Source: Ascarosepion bandense
Lineage: Eukaryota; Mollusca; Cephalopoda; Sepiida; Sepiidae
DNA length: 64,000 bases
Assembly: GCA_037127315.1 (NCBI GenBank)
Contig: JBBBDQ010001610.1
Span: forward strand, 372,001 to 436,000
Direction of reading: 5' to 3'
Made by a program: the position numbers and the translations under genes. Below are positions 11,653-24,255 of the stretch, piece after piece (position 1 is the first letter of the stretch; every line of letters starts with the position of its first letter). The notes under the pieces are model-generated. The model saw nothing but the letters and a program-made list of their open reading frames with translations. It did no database searches and had not been told where the DNA came from.

Positions 11653-12124
11653 CTATGACTCATTGCTGCCTTCAGGATCGATATCGGCTGAAGCTTCTGT
11701 GGCTGTCTCCTCAGTCACTTGAACATCTTCACTAGAAGATACTTGCTGTTCCTCTGCGATGACGTTGCTTACTGAAAAGAAACAAAAACATTATTAATAA
11801 TATAATAGTTTTATTTAAATGATTTATAAACAATGTAACAGCTTTAGTTAAAAAATATTTTTTAACTGTAGAATATAATGGGATTATTTAATAAATACAT
11901 TTTTATATTTGCAATATATATTCTACAGATTAGATGAAATCTCTTTAAGAATTACTGAAAAGAATATTTCGGGCAAAGCAGTTCCAGATCAGTTAAAATT
12001 TTTTTAAAAAGTTCTGATAAAATATGTAAAATATTAATGCATAACTTAAAATATATTAATTATTCGTACCTGCGAAGGCAGTGAAGACGCAGAGAGCCAA
12101 AAGAAAAATGAGTTTTCCAGACAT
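11653..12124 (-). CDS. Secreted acidic peptide, copy A
   Basis: Join of 12124-12070 and 11771-11653, with a phase-1 intron between (donor gtacga, acceptor ttttcag). A noncoding exon 1 ends at 12902 with donor gtaagt, and exon 2 begins at 12130. The product is 57 residues: signal peptide MSGKLIFLLALCVFTAFA, then 39 residues beginning VSNVIAEEQQ and ending EGSNES. Likely signal cleavage is after AFA or after NVIA. The mature part is rich in Glu and Asp and has no Cys, Lys or Arg. This copy is the most diverged: VSSS replaces EASG, and a later stretch reads ASADIDPEG instead of AAADADAEG. All splice sites, start and stop are intact. I do not recognise the family. A secreted or glandular peptide is the plain reading; a propeptide or defence role is possible. 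Confidence 0.8.
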
Positions 12125-12469
12125 GATGTTCTGTAAAAAATATATTAATAATATATAATAATGGTTTAAAATGTTTTGCAGGCCCTCACTCATTCGCAAT
12201 AGTTAAGGTAGTTATCTTGAATTTCTTTATAGGTAATAACTAATATTTTACTTTATTATATAGTAAATTTGTAGGGCGACTTATAAATTGAAAGCATTAT
12301 TGATTTTATTTATTATCTGTTAGCACCTGCATACGTCAAAAAAGTAAATTGTCCTTTCCTGCCATATCCGGTAAATATCTAAATATATGATTTCGATTAT
12401 CATATGATGTAATGTTGGACATGCAGTTGATGTAATCAATAAACGTTCAGCGTGGGAAAGCAGAGCCGA

Positions 12470-12720
12470 GTTCAGTTTCTTGTCAGGTTAGTGTCATTCA
12501 TTTACGCATAAAGATCTTAAGACACCCATTGACCGAAATGAGATATGAACGTTGAAGCCTGTCACATCCGTAGCTACCAATAAAAAATTTGTCTATTGCA
12601 TTACAAGAATGACCTATTTCTCCATATATATGAAATCTATGTTGACATTAAGTTGACGTTAAATATAGGATACACGCACACACAGACACACACACACACA
12701 CACACATCGACAAATATACA
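12470..12720 (-). repeat. SINE-like segment and (CA)n in intron 1 of gene A
   Basis: 12470-12590 is the SINE-like sequence also seen at 275-425. 12671-12706 is a CA microsatellite. Both are inside intron 1 (12131-12901). Confidence 0.55.
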
Positions 12721-12902
12721 GAAACAGAAACACAGACACATGATATTCATTGATTTGACTTAAACATTAATTGGTAAGACATCGGAAATGTTAAACCTTC
12801 ACGAAATTTAGATTACTATGTTATCAAAACTGCCTGAATATAAAATTGTTCACAAATATAAATGTAAAGAAATAGCGATAATAATAATTGTATTGACTTA
12901 CT

Positions 12903-12997
12903 TTGTGGTGCTGTGTTGTGGGAACACAAATTGACGATTCAACAGTTGAACGTTGTCAAAGAAAGTGACTTAGATGTGAGAGAGCCCGATTTTTATA
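12903..12997 (-). promoter_or_regulatory. Core promoter and 5' UTR exon of gene A
   Basis: TATAAAA at 12991-12997 is followed by cgggctctctcacatctaag. By usual spacing, transcription should start near 12965. Exon 1 then runs to about 12902 and contains TTCAACTGTTGAA, a near-palindrome. The same sequence stands at genes B, C, D, E and F. Confidence 0.75.
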
Positions 12998-14172
12998 GCA
13001 GAATATCTACGTGACTTACTTTAATTGCCTTTGTTGTCTTACGAAAGGATTAGTACTTTTCTTTAAAGAATTCTCTTTAGAATGTTAATAAGGGGTTTAA
13101 TCTTTACTTATTCATGACAAAAGTATGTTTTAGTTCATTTCATATTTCAAATAAGTTGTTAATGATCTTTTCGTGCCAAGTTTATTTATTTCTGCTTAAA
13201 TATTGACTAGCCACCAGCCTTTGTTCTTTATTAAGATTATTTTACCAAAGGACTTTTAAGTATTTCTTATTTATTCTTAAACTCGATATTTTTCAATGTG
13301 TGTCTATGTTAATACCTCATTACACTTTAATGAACTGGATTTTACGAAAGCATAGAAAAGAGTTTGTGTTTTGAAAATTCTAAGTAGATCTATATATTTG
13401 ATGCCCAGATAAAAAGATTCGAAAATGTCTTCTCGTTTAGACTTGTCGAAATATCATGATGAAATATTTGATTTAGTTAGTTTGCAGATTTAATTATTGA
13501 AAGACTAACAAAAGTCAAATATCTTTTAACTTATTCGATATTTCAACGAAACTAGCTTACATCTTTTGCTGTTTGGCAGATTTTTATATCAACTTTTCAT
13601 TTCTCACCATATTTTGGTTCATATTCGTTGCCAAATTCTTCACTATTCATTATTATAATACCTTTCTCCCAAAGGTTATTCAAAGACTTTTTATTCAAAG
13701 ATCATGCTGACGTCGGCAGATGATGCAAAACTTTGAGCTTTGACGCCTTGTACATGCCGTGGTTCTTGAAGATATTAACGATCATGGCTCTCCGCGACAT
13801 TCTTATCTTTTTTTAGCGCTTAAAAACTTTTGTCTTTTCGATATCTATCCAACTCCTGGTTCCGACATTTATTTACACGATCTCGTTAATATTGTTTCAT
13901 ATTGTTTCTTTCTGTTCCTATTTCTTAGCAATAAATTTACCGCCAATTTTTTCAATCCTTCTTTCTCATATCTAAATTTAATCTCTAACTGATATTAAAT
14001 ATAAATATCGTCTTCATTTTCATTTTCCTGAAAACAAAGGAATATCTCTAGTATTCCCCGCACACCTCTGTAAAAACAGGTTCCTGGTTTTACGAAATTA
14101 AAGTTTATAATAAAAATTGGTTTTATTACTTGAACGCAAAATTTTTGCTCACCCATTTGATAAAAAATGCTA
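12998..14172 (-). repeat. U block of gene A (5' flank)
   Basis: About 1.2 kb, conserved upstream of all six gene copies. It includes tagccaccagcctttg and gatattaacgatcatggctc. A plus-strand frame of 77 codons near 13759 recurs in some copies but is broken in others, so I read the block as noncoding flank, possibly with regulatory sites. Confidence 0.65.
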
Positions 14173-15980
14173 TTCCTCAATACCCCCATTAATCAATGTG
14201 GTCGAGGTCCTCACCGGCAAGGCTGAATGCTTTTCCCGTAGATTCTCGACCAATTTGTGTTTGGATTCGTCTGGAGTCCAGAACCCGATTCTCCATCTAA
14301 AACTGAGGCCCACTTGAATGACGTCCACATCACTCCCTCGCTGATTTCTAACATAATATCAAAACTCGACGTTCACAAAGCGAGTGATGGGGACGGAATC
14401 CCAATCATAGTCTTGAAGAAATGTGCCCCTGAACTCTCCACTGTTCTTTCTAAGCTCTACAACCTCTGCCTCTATTCCTCCTAATTTCCTGCCTGTTAGA
14501 AGACTTCTTCTGTGGATCCAATATTCAAGAACACTGGTGAACCCTCGGACCCCGAAAATTACCGCCCTATCAGCCTTCTTCCGATGTTCGGCAAAGTGTT
14601 CAAAGCCATTTCAATGCCGACGTCGTTCAGCATCTCACGGCCCACGAGCTCCTATCGTACAAAGAGTATGGCTTCCGCTTCACCAGGTCTACTGCTGATA
14701 TAATAACGACCATCACCGAGTATATATACCAGGCTCTCGACAAGAATGGTGAAGCCCGAACTGTCGCCTTGGATATCGCTAAAGCTTTCGACAGAGTATG
14801 GCATGCCGGCCTTCTACGGAAACTGCGAAGCTACGGCATTACTAGACGTCTGTTGGACTTAATCCAGCCATTCCTCTCCAACCGCACACTGAAGGTGGTT
14901 TTAAACGGACATGCCTCCCAGAACTACACTACAAACGCGGGTGTCCCCCAAGGCTCTATCCTAGACCCTACGCTCTTTCTAATCTACATCAATGTTCTCC
15001 CCGATGCCATAAGATCACAAGCAGGCATGTACGCCGATGATACCACAGTATGCGCTCTCCTCGATCAAAAATCTGGTGTTGATGACAAGGCGAACCTCCC
15101 GGCTGAGCTTGAAAAGGACCTCCAATCCGTGGTGGTTTGGGGTAGGAAATGGCTCGTAAAATTCAATTCTTCCAAAACGAAGCTGCTGTCAATTAACCAC
15201 CACAGACTACCGCACCTCCCTCCAATTAGCATGGAAAAGGCATGCCTCCCAGAGAGTAAAACACTACGCCTGCTTGGCCTGACACTCTCAGCGGACCTCA
15301 AGTGGAATGACTACGTCGAATCCATTGCTCAATCCGCTGCTATGAAAGTAGGCTTTCTTTGCAGGGCCCGGAAATTCTTTCTGCCTGAATCTATCCTGCA
15401 CTTATACAAATCTACCATCCGCCCGTGTTTTGAATACTATTGCCACATCTGGTCGGGTGCCCCTGCTATTCTCCTCGGGCTTCTTGACAAAATACAGCGA
15501 AGAATCTGTAATGTGATTGATACCGACTTAGCTGACCGCCTACAGTCACTCTCTCACCAGCGTGACGTGGCTTCCCTGTGCCTATTCTGTAAATAATTTC
15601 ATGGCTTCTGCGCTGATGAACTTAAATCACTGGTGCCCCCTAGGTGTGAGTTTGCACGAGACACTAGCTTGGCAACTAGGCCCCACCCTTTTACAGTGAA
15701 ACCGATGAAATGTAACCGCAATTTCTACTCCAAGAGCTTCTTTACTCGCACTTCCCGCCTGTGGAATTCCCTTCCGCATGCTTGCTTCGCCGACGGCTAT
15801 AACCTGCAGGAATTTAAATGTAAGGTCAATAGACACCTCCTAACACACTAACCCTCCCATTCTTTCCAAATCTCCACCTATGTACATCCTAAGTCGTCTA
15901 TCGCCCTGTGCAACCCCTGCGCTATAGTGGCTGTTGAATGCCTTGCTTGTGGTGACATGATTTACATATAAAAAAAACAA
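14173..15980 (+). mobile_element. APE-type LINE (family 1), 5'-truncated copy a
   Basis: Begins in the region before RT (KAECFSRRFSTN, SGVQ), then RT: APELSTVLSKLYNLCL, NYRPISLLPMFGKVF, IAKAFDRVWHAGLLRKLRSY, AGVPQGSILDPTLFLIYIN, catalytic YADDT (about 15030), and the tail LRLLGLTLSADLKWN, KSTIRPCFEYYCHIWSGAP and RRICNVIDTDLADRLQSL. After CLFCK a stop replaces the Tyr expected before FHG. The tail domain then continues (FTVKPMKCNRNFYSKSFF, RLWNSLPHACF) to a 3' end in atataaaaaaaac. There are frameshifts near 14280, 14490 and 14700. It is a jockey/I-superfamily-like element, and no endonuclease part is present. Confidence 0.85.
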
Positions 15981-17035
15981 AAAAACTGAGACATTATTTA
16001 ATAAGTTAAGCCTCTTTTTGCTTTAATATACAATATATATTAAAGACATTATAGACTGAAAAAATAGAAATTCGGTTATTAATTCAATTGTAAAGGAACT
16101 GTTTTAATTTTTGAAATTGTAATAATTTATAAAGATTAAAAAATATTTTCAAAATATTTCTAACACTTTTATATGTTGGACTGTTACGTCATAAATTAAA
16201 GTCTATATTTACTAATAGAAAATTGGAAATTTTAACACAAATCATCGAGCCATCGCATTTTTACAATAATTGTTAAATGTTTAATTGTTTGAAGTTTTTT
16301 TTTTGTTTTTGCGTGTGGTAATTTCTGTGTGTCCATGAAAAAGTTTCTTACCGGAAATAATTTTGAAAATTTATAAATTCCAGTCGCCATACACTTATCT
16401 TTGCCCACAACTGTCGAGCTGTCATCAATATACCAAATACAACGGAATGACCAGAATGTATAACACTGTCTATAAGAAATAATTTTATTCTCAATCTTAT
16501 GCTATAAAGAAATAATATTTGTGTAAATCTGATTAATTCAACATGAAATCTGCTAACCTTCTCAAAAATTATATGTTGCAGATTTATATTCTAATTTTGA
16601 AAGTTTTAAAACCAAGTATTGCTTTTTTTTCATCTGCTACAATCGAACATAAATGGGAGAAAAATTGAAAAATTAAAAAAAATTGCAAACTTTTAGATTC
16701 TAATCAATAATATTTTTGTTTGAAATACACAAAAATATTTCACTTACTGGAAATAGAAAATTGAATCATTTACCTTTCAATAAAATCTAATACATATGTT
16801 TCAAGAATCTTTTTTATTTCTAAAAGTTCAAATTAAAGTTGGTTTTCGAAAATGAGTAGTTGTACCTCCTTAAGTTGTGTTAATTTCAATCAACTAAAAC
16901 TATACCGTAAATTCGTCACCTATATTTCTCCGGTAGTTGCTTAAATATATGTACGCAAAAGAAACTCTTTAACAGATTCGTCAGTCATCGAAATGCTCAG
17001 TAATATTGGCAATACAATAAATTCAGGAATCACTA
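15981..17035 (+). repeat. S block, copy 2
   Basis: Same sequence as 2936-3990, resuming after the LINE 3' end with aaaactgagacattatttaa. It ends with caatacaataaattcaggaa just before R2 copy 2. Noncoding. Confidence 0.65.
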
Positions 17036-19337
17036 ATCCTATCAACTAAGGAAAAAATAAATCAGACAATAGAACTAAAGGCTATGAGAAAAGATCAAGA
17101 CTATACAGACAAAAACCGATGTAAAAAATTTTACAGGGAAAGAGGTAAGACAAGAGTTGAAATGACCGTCCCTCCACAGAAATGGAAGATGTTATACAAT
17201 TCTAGGAAAACAATATGGGCTTGCCCTAAAGAACATAACAAAGAAGCAGACTGGATTGCGCAAGTGATGGAACGAATGAGAAATAAATCAGAAGAGACAT
17301 GAGATTGAATCAGAATAGAGGATGTTTAATGTAAACTGAAAAACCACACAATTGTACATGTTTAGGAATAAATAAAATTCCTAAGTTTTGACTATATTAT
17401 TTAAATTCAGCATATAAAACTCTATCCAAAATCTTCAAGAAATGATTAAGAATTCCACTAAACTTCCTGCATGGATGACCCATGGAATTACCTTTATTCA
17501 ACCCAGGATTAGTGACTAAAATAATCCGAAAATCTAGAGACCAGTTACATGCCTTTCAACAACATACAAACTATTAACATCTATTTAAACAAAACAAATA
17601 CATTTATTATTGGAAAGAAATGACATACTACAGCTTCAACAAATAGAGTGAAAACATAGCTGTTACAGATGTAAACACCAATTATTTATTAATATGATGA
17701 TTTTGAAAACCTTCTTTAATGCCAAGATAAATCTTTGTACTGCTTTGATAGAATATCGTAAGGCATTCAATAGTGTATTACTGGAACTTAAATATTTTAA
17801 ATATGTACAAGGTATCACCAATCATCACCCATTTCATCAAACAATGTATGTTGACATCGAAAACAACCCTTTACCTCAATCATATAAATGGAACCAATAC
17901 ATCTGGTAAAATAATCAACAGGGGTACATTTCAAGGTGACTCTTTGTCTCTCTTATTATTTTGCTTATCAGTAATAGCATTAACCAGTCAACTTTACAAG
18001 ACAGAATGTGGTTATAAAATAGCCCAAAAGAACATCAGCAATTTTACATAGGTGATTTAAGTTGTATGGTAAGAATGACAATGGGCTAGGAGGACATCTG
18101 CAAACTGGAAAATACTTCAGTGAAGATATTGGAAGAAATTTCAGTCTGAATAAATGTACTAGAGCTACAATTCTACGGGGATCACTACAACAAAACTGGT
18201 AAAATGACTTGGCCCATGCTGTAACAATAAAAGTCTTAGAGCAAGAAGAAGTTTATAGCTGCATATTTTTCAATGAGGGTGAAACATTTCGCCAAGAAAA
18301 AAATGTAACAAATAGTGCGTAAAGTGTAATATACAAGTCTACTACTGATATTAAAAACTGAATTTAACTCTCAAAACAGATTTATGGACATCAATAAACT
18401 TGCCATCCAAGCTTCTTTCTAAACATAAGATACATCATCCAAAGGCTGACGTAGGCCGCATATACATACCACCTGAAAGATGGAGGGAAAGGTCTTATTC
18501 AGCTAGAATTGAAAAACAAGTCAAAAACTATTGGCTTACTAACATAACTAGAAACAACAAAGGACTGGATAATGTTAAACAACATGAAAACAGAAAGAAA
18601 AAATATTCAATTATGAAAGAAGTCAATAAATACAAAGAAGATTAATATTTAGTTGATTCTGTCAGAAAATCTGAACAGAAACCACGAACAATATTGCAGG
18701 ATAAAGCTCTTGACCTTATGAAACAACGCTGGAAAAAGTAACCTCTGCATGGCGAATATCCAGAACTTATATCTAAAACCCAATGTTAATAAAGTTAAAA
18801 CCCATCGATGGTAACGTGTAACTGGGTTAAAATCTGAATCTGAGGTCTTTATTCTTGCTGCGCAAGAGAAAAATCTTTTCACTTGGAACATTCAGGCAAA
18901 CATTTTATATAATAATTAGGATTCAAAATACAGGTTCTGTGATAAATACCTTATTGAAGCAAAAATATGAAAAAAACAAAAAAACAAGGATAATGTTTTG
19001 GACAGAGGAAACAGCATAATGCTTTTGAACAGATGAAAAAATGCAGATTCTGTGATAAATACCAAGAAACAATAAACCATCTAATCTCAGGATGTTCTGT
19101 AGTTGCACTAAATTAATATAAAAATCAGCGCGATGGAGTGGGATAATATTTACACTGGACAATGTGCAAACACTATGGAAATATATAAAAAACACGAGTA
19201 TAGACACCACCCAGCACCGGTTTCAGAAATGAAATAGGCCGGACTTTATTTTTAAAAACCAACAAAAAAATCCTGTTTATTAATTGATATGGATTATCGA
19301 GCGGATTGTAATATAAAAATTATAGAAACCTGGAAAT
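17036..19337 (+). mobile_element. R2-like retrotransposon, copy 2, 5'- and 3'-truncated
   Basis: Starts in the pre-RT region (KKFYRERGKTRVEMTVPPQK, then CPKEHNKEADWIAQVMERM). It continues through RT pieces (KTTLYLNHINGT, FQGDSLSLLLFCLSVIALTS) to the catalytic region, where the Asp pair reads GD and the same 1-base deletion follows. The thumb part, KHKIHHPKADVGRIYIP and two copies of the zinc-knuckle coding stretch follow (18930-19100). It ends abruptly near 19337 inside the C-terminal domain, where a piece of U block is joined. Many stops; inactive. Confidence 0.7.
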
Positions 19338-20690
19338 ATATATCGAATAAATATACCGCCAATTTTTTCGATCCTTCTTTCTCATATCTAAATTTAATCT
19401 CTAACTAATATTAAGTATAAATATCGTCTTCATTTTCATTTTTCTTAAAACAAAGGAATATCTATAGTATTCCCAGCACTCCTCTGTAAAAACACATTCC
19501 TGGTTTTCCGAAATTAATGTCTATAGTCAAAATTGGTTTTATTAGTTGAACACAAAATTTATTGGAAAGTGTAAATAATCAATTATCGTTCCCACCATTT
19601 TCCTCACCCACTTGATAAAAAAGCAATAAATCTGTGAGATTATTTAATTAGTTAACCCTCGTTTTGCTTTAATAAACAATATATATTAAAGACATCATAG
19701 ATTAAAAAAAATAGAAATTCGGTTATTAATGCAATTTTAAAAGAACTGTTTTAATTTTTGAAATTGTAATAATATATAAAGTTTCAAAAAATATTTTCAA
19801 ATAATTTCAATGTCATTTAGATGTCGGGATGTTACGTTATTAATTAAAGACTATATTTACTAATCGAAAATTGGAAAGTTTAACACAAATCATTTAGCCA
19901 TAGCTTTTCTACAATAATGTTGAATTATTTGAAGTTTTTTTTCCTAGTGGTAATTTCTGTGTCCATGAAAAAGTCATGCGTTTCACGGTTTCTTACCGGA
20001 AATAATTTTGACAATTTTATAATTTCCAGTCGCCATACACTTATCTTTCCAACAGCTGTCGAGCTGTCATCAATATGTCAAATACAAAGGAATGGCCAGA
20101 ATGTACAACATTGTATATAAAGAATAGTTCTATTCTCAATTTTATGCTATAAAGACGTAATACTTGTGTAAATCTGATTAATTCAACATTAAATTTGCTA
20201 ATTTTCTAAAGATTATGTTCCAGATTTTTATTATACTTTTGAACGTTTTAAAACCAAGAATTGAGTTTTGTTTACAAATGCACCGATCGCACATAAATGG
20301 GAGAAAAATTTAAAATTTAAAAAATGCCTTTAGATTCTAATCAATAATATTTTTGTTTGAAATACACAAAAATATTTCACTTACTGGAAATAGAAAATTG
20401 AATCAGTTAACTTTCAATAAAATCTAAAACAAAAGTTTCAAGAAACATTTTTATTTCTAAAAGTTCAATTTAAAAGTTGGTTTTCGAAAATGAGTAGATG
20501 TACCTGCTTAAGTTGTGTTAACTTCTATCAACTAAAGATCTAGCTTAAATTCGTCACCTATATTTCTCCGGTAGTTGCTTTAAGATATGTACGCGAAAGA
20601 AACTCTTTAACAGATTCGTCAGTCATCGAAATGTTCAGTAATATTGCAAATGCAATAAATTCAGGAATCACTAATCCTATAATAAAAACT
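19338..20690 (+). repeat. U remnant plus S block, copy 3, empty LINE site
   Basis: 19338-19625 is the distal end of U (accgccaattttttcgatcc). 19626-20690 is S, joined without a LINE (gataaaaaagcaataaatct). The junction at about 19338 breaks an R2 element, so it is a rearrangement point. No gene. Confidence 0.65.
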
Positions 20691-21843
20691 GAATTGAATT
20701 CTCAAAACAGATTTATGGACATCAATAACCTTGCTATGAATGTGGTCCAATACAGCATCAACATCTTGAACTGGACTTTAAACGATATTAGACGAAAAGA
20801 TTCTAAGACAAGAAAGAATTTTTCCAGACATAAGATACATCATCCAAAGGCTGACATAGACCGCATATACATACCCACGTAAAGAAGGAGGAAAAGGTCT
20901 TATTCAGCTAGAATTGTCATACAAGTCTACAACTATAGACTTACAAACATAACTAGAAACAACAAAGGACTGGATAATGCTAAAAAACATGAAAACAGAA
21001 AGAAAAAATATTCAATGATGAAAGAAGGCAATAAATAAAAAGAAGTTTTATATTTAGTAGATTCTGTAAAAAAATCTGAACAGAAACCATGAACATTACT
21101 GCAGAAAATATATGAAAAAAAAAGCCAAGGGTAAAGCTTTTGACCTTATGAAACAACGCTGGAAAATGTAACCTCTGCATGGCGAATATCCAGAGCTTAT
21201 ATCTAAAACCCAATGTTCATAAAGTTAATACCCATCGATGGTTACGTGTATCTGGATTAAAATCTGAATTTGAAGTCTTTATTCTTGCTGCGCAAGACCA
21301 AAATCTTCTCACTAGGAACATTTAGGCAAATATTTTACACATTAATGTGGATTCAATATGCAGTTTCCGTGACAAATACCATGAAACAGTAGACAATCTA
21401 ATCTCAGGATGTTCTGTTCTTGCCATAAATTAATATGAAAATCATCGACATGGGGTAAGATAATATTTACATAGGACAATGTGCAAACACTATGGAAATA
21501 TATAAACAAACACTGGTATAAATATCACCCAGCACCGGTTACAGAAATTAAATAGCCCTGACGTTTTTTTAAAAACCTAAAAAAAACCTCTTGCTTATTA
21601 ATTGATATGGATTTTTGAGCGGATTGTAATATAAAAAAATATATAGAAACCTGGAAATTGAAAGAGAAAAATGTAGAAATTGAAAACAATTATCGTAACA
21701 GTGAGTGTGGGTTCACTTGAAATGATAAAAAAATGGAACAAAAAACACTTTGAATGTATTCCTGGAAACCCCAGCTTAAGAGATATCCAAACATTGTCTT
21801 GCTAAGTACAGCTCACAAACTGAGGAGAACTTTGGCTATGTAA
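20691..21843 (+). mobile_element. R2-like retrotransposon, copy 3, C-terminal part only
   Basis: Opens at the thumb region with TELNSQNRFMDINNLAMNVV and LNWTLNDIRRKDSKT, then HKIHHPKADIDRIYIP. It continues past a damaged knuckle (about 21360-21415) and ends at the conserved tail stop ctatgtaacgc (stop 21841-21843). N-terminal and RT domains are absent; S is joined directly to the thumb-coding part. Confidence 0.65.
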
Positions 21844-22660
21844 CGCTAGGGTTGTTAGGGAGATAAAAATATATGAAAGCCCAGTGAAGTTTTTTTTTTG
21901 TATTGAAAAAAAAAACAAAAAACATCAAAATCTCCTACATAAATCTTCTCTAAAACATAATTCTATACAGAATTTTATATTTCATCTTCAGATTAGAAAT
22001 TTCGTATATTTTTCATTGTTTGGACTTCTCAAAATGTCAAGAAGAAATATTTGATTTCGATATTTTACAGATATAATTATTGATCTAGATATAAATATAT
22101 ATTTTTACTTATTCGATATTTCAAAGAAACTTGTTTCTATTTATTTGTTGTTTGGCATATTTTTATATTTAACTTTCATTTCTTACCAAATTTTTATTAA
22201 TAATCGTTGCCAAATTCTTAACTATCGCTTATTAGATTGCCCTTTTTGCAAATATGATGAAGAATTCTTTACGATCATGCTGATGACGGCATATGATGCA
22301 AAACTTGAAATTTGACTCTTTGTATGTGCCGTGATCATTGAAGACGTTAACGATCATGGCTCACCGCAACATTCTTATCTTTCATTGCACTGAACAACGT
22401 GTGTCTTTTTAATATCTATCCAACTCCCTGTTCCGACATTTATTTACACCATCTAGTTGTTGTTGTTTCATACTATTTCCCTCTGTCCCTCTTTCTTTCC
22501 GATATATTTACCGCCTAAAATTTTCATCCTTCTTTCTCATTTCTAAATTTCATGTCTTACTATCCTTTTCATTTTCATTTTTCTTAAGACAAAGGCATAT
22601 CTATAGTATTCCCAGCACTCCTCTGTAGAAACTTATCCCTGTTGCTTTAATTTATTTGTT
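21844..22660. repeat. Short W remnant and a strongly diverged U block
   Basis: 21844-21880 is the start of W. About 22000-22650 aligns loosely with U (aacgatcatggctcaccgca, then the tttctcat/tctaaattt motif) but with many changes. This looks like an older unit whose gene has gone. Confidence 0.5.
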
Positions 22661-22664
22661 TCTT

Positions 22665-23125
22665 TTATGAAAGTTGTCCATCAATCATTGCCATATAGGA
22701 GTATTTATATTACATGGCAGTTCTGCACTCTTTTCTTTGCTTCTAATGAAACTGTCTTCTACTTCTTAACACTTTCTTTTAGTCTTTGAATGGCTATTTT
22801 TTTGCCATTCCAATGCGGTTTCAGATTTCTATGTCACATTTCTTCTGTCCAGTAAAATAATTTCCAGATATTTAAATTTCTGTAATTTTTTGATTTTGAC
22901 AATTCCAATTCCTGACTCGTATCTTGGTCTTTTTTACTTGATGACAACTATACATTCTTTCTTCATACAATTTGTGATTAGTCCTTTCTTCTCGCTTTCC
23001 GTTACTAAATAGTTTTGGGATACCTGTAGTTTTCTTTTCGTACATGTCATTAAAGGCGTGTTATTAGCGTATCTTAAGTTGTTAATATCGTGCACACCGA
23101 TAATAAATTCTGGTAAAAACAAAGT
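22665..23125 (-). mobile_element. RTE-type LINE fragment
   Basis: On the minus strand 22934-23122 reads IIGVHDINNLRYANNTPLM, then SEKKGLITNCMKKECIVV. This matches the RT core of RTE-like LINEs, where YADDT is expected, so both catalytic aspartates are Asn here. Further frames give KKIAIQRLKES, VSLEAKKRVQNCHVI and ILLYGNDW (family form LLYGxExW), ending near 22680. It has no neighbouring 5' part. Confidence 0.7.
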
Positions 23126-23949
23126 TCTTCTTCCGTCGTTTGAGAGCTTTGATAGTGAGTAGAACTATCAAGGATCAATCAAATATTCACACATTGCTAC
23201 ACACTACAAATACTTATTATATATGAACACGAACTTAGTCTAGTCGGAAATTTCCCTCTAGATATATGATGAAATTGATACAACACAAACCGGTCATTCA
23301 TTTAAGTATTCAACTCAACAAACCCTAGAATTTTCTTCTTGTTCTACATTTATCTCCAGATAATATTTACGTTTGTTGGTTACTAGTCTCGGTAATATTA
23401 ATTTACGAGTAGTATAGCCCGGCGTTGCTCGGATGTAATGAAAGCTTTAAAACTAATCCATGGTCCTCGAGCTCAGAATCAGCCTGAAGAATATTTGTGT
23501 GAAGTTTGGTGAGAATCGGATAAAAATTGTGGATTTGTATAAAGGACATACAGACAGATAAACAGACACACTCAGAAACATCTTGCCTTATATATATATG
23601 TTTCTAGAAACCGATGTTTTCGATTATCGATTTTCGATATTTATCGGGGGTACATCGGCACAAAACTTAGTTAAAAACACTCGCAGACGCTTAAATGTTC
23701 ACGAAAATCGATTCAGCCGTTTCGGAGTCTATTGGTAACGGACACACACATACAGAGACATACACAGACAATGTTCCATTTACAAATAAGTTTAGATTAG
23801 ATGAGATGTTCACGCCCCAATCATCTGCATCGCAAAAATAGAAAAGCATTTATACATATCCACTACTAACCGCGCGAATACAACCACTCATTTCCGCCTC
23901 CACACAGGGTCTTATAATAAGAGAATGTCATATCTCTAAAGGAACACCA
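23126..23949. repeat. Unique-looking stretch with LINE-tail-like remnants
   Basis: 23415-23590 starts tagcccggcgttgctcgg and ends in cagacagataaacagacac. 23680-23775 has aaaatcgattcagccgtttc followed by acacacacatacagagaca. Such phrases occur at the 3' tails of RTE-related LINEs and their SINEs in many invertebrates. No coding capacity is seen. It separates two copies of the repeated unit and is not itself repeated in the window. Confidence 0.4.
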
Positions 23950-24255
23950 AACACTGCTATTTATAGCGACCGATATTACATAACAATCTAGAAATTTTTC
24001 ATTTGTTTCTAACGGTATTTTCCCGATTCATTATATTTTACTTAATTTTATAGACTTCAATGCGACTTCAAATATGGTGTAGCATCTTTCATTCCCTGTT
24101 AAAACACTTCCAAGATATTTATCACACATATTAGATGATTTCTTAGACCAGAAATGTAGTCTTTTTTTGTTTATTTTATCCAATGAATGTTACCCGTGTC
24201 CGATACTCAGAATTGTATATTGAGCAAATCTGACAATAATATGAAATGCCTTCAG
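23950..24255 (-). mobile_element. X block, partial copy (RTE-like fragment)
   Basis: Matches 9720-10030 (tatttatagcgaccgatatt onward). It is joined to an R2 tail at about 24256. Confidence 0.5.

Noticed and set aside
13759..13992. Plus-strand 77-codon frame in U, similar frames near 58884 and (minus) 62903
   Set aside because: The similarity follows from the DNA duplication. Copies B, C and D carry frameshifts, composition is Phe/Leu/Ser-rich as expected from AT-rich DNA, and no start context or domain is seen.
15065..15301. Minus-strand frames opposite the LINE RT (also 31197, 39238, 61296)
   Set aside because: Antisense shadows of the LINE coding region, repeated only because the LINE is repeated.
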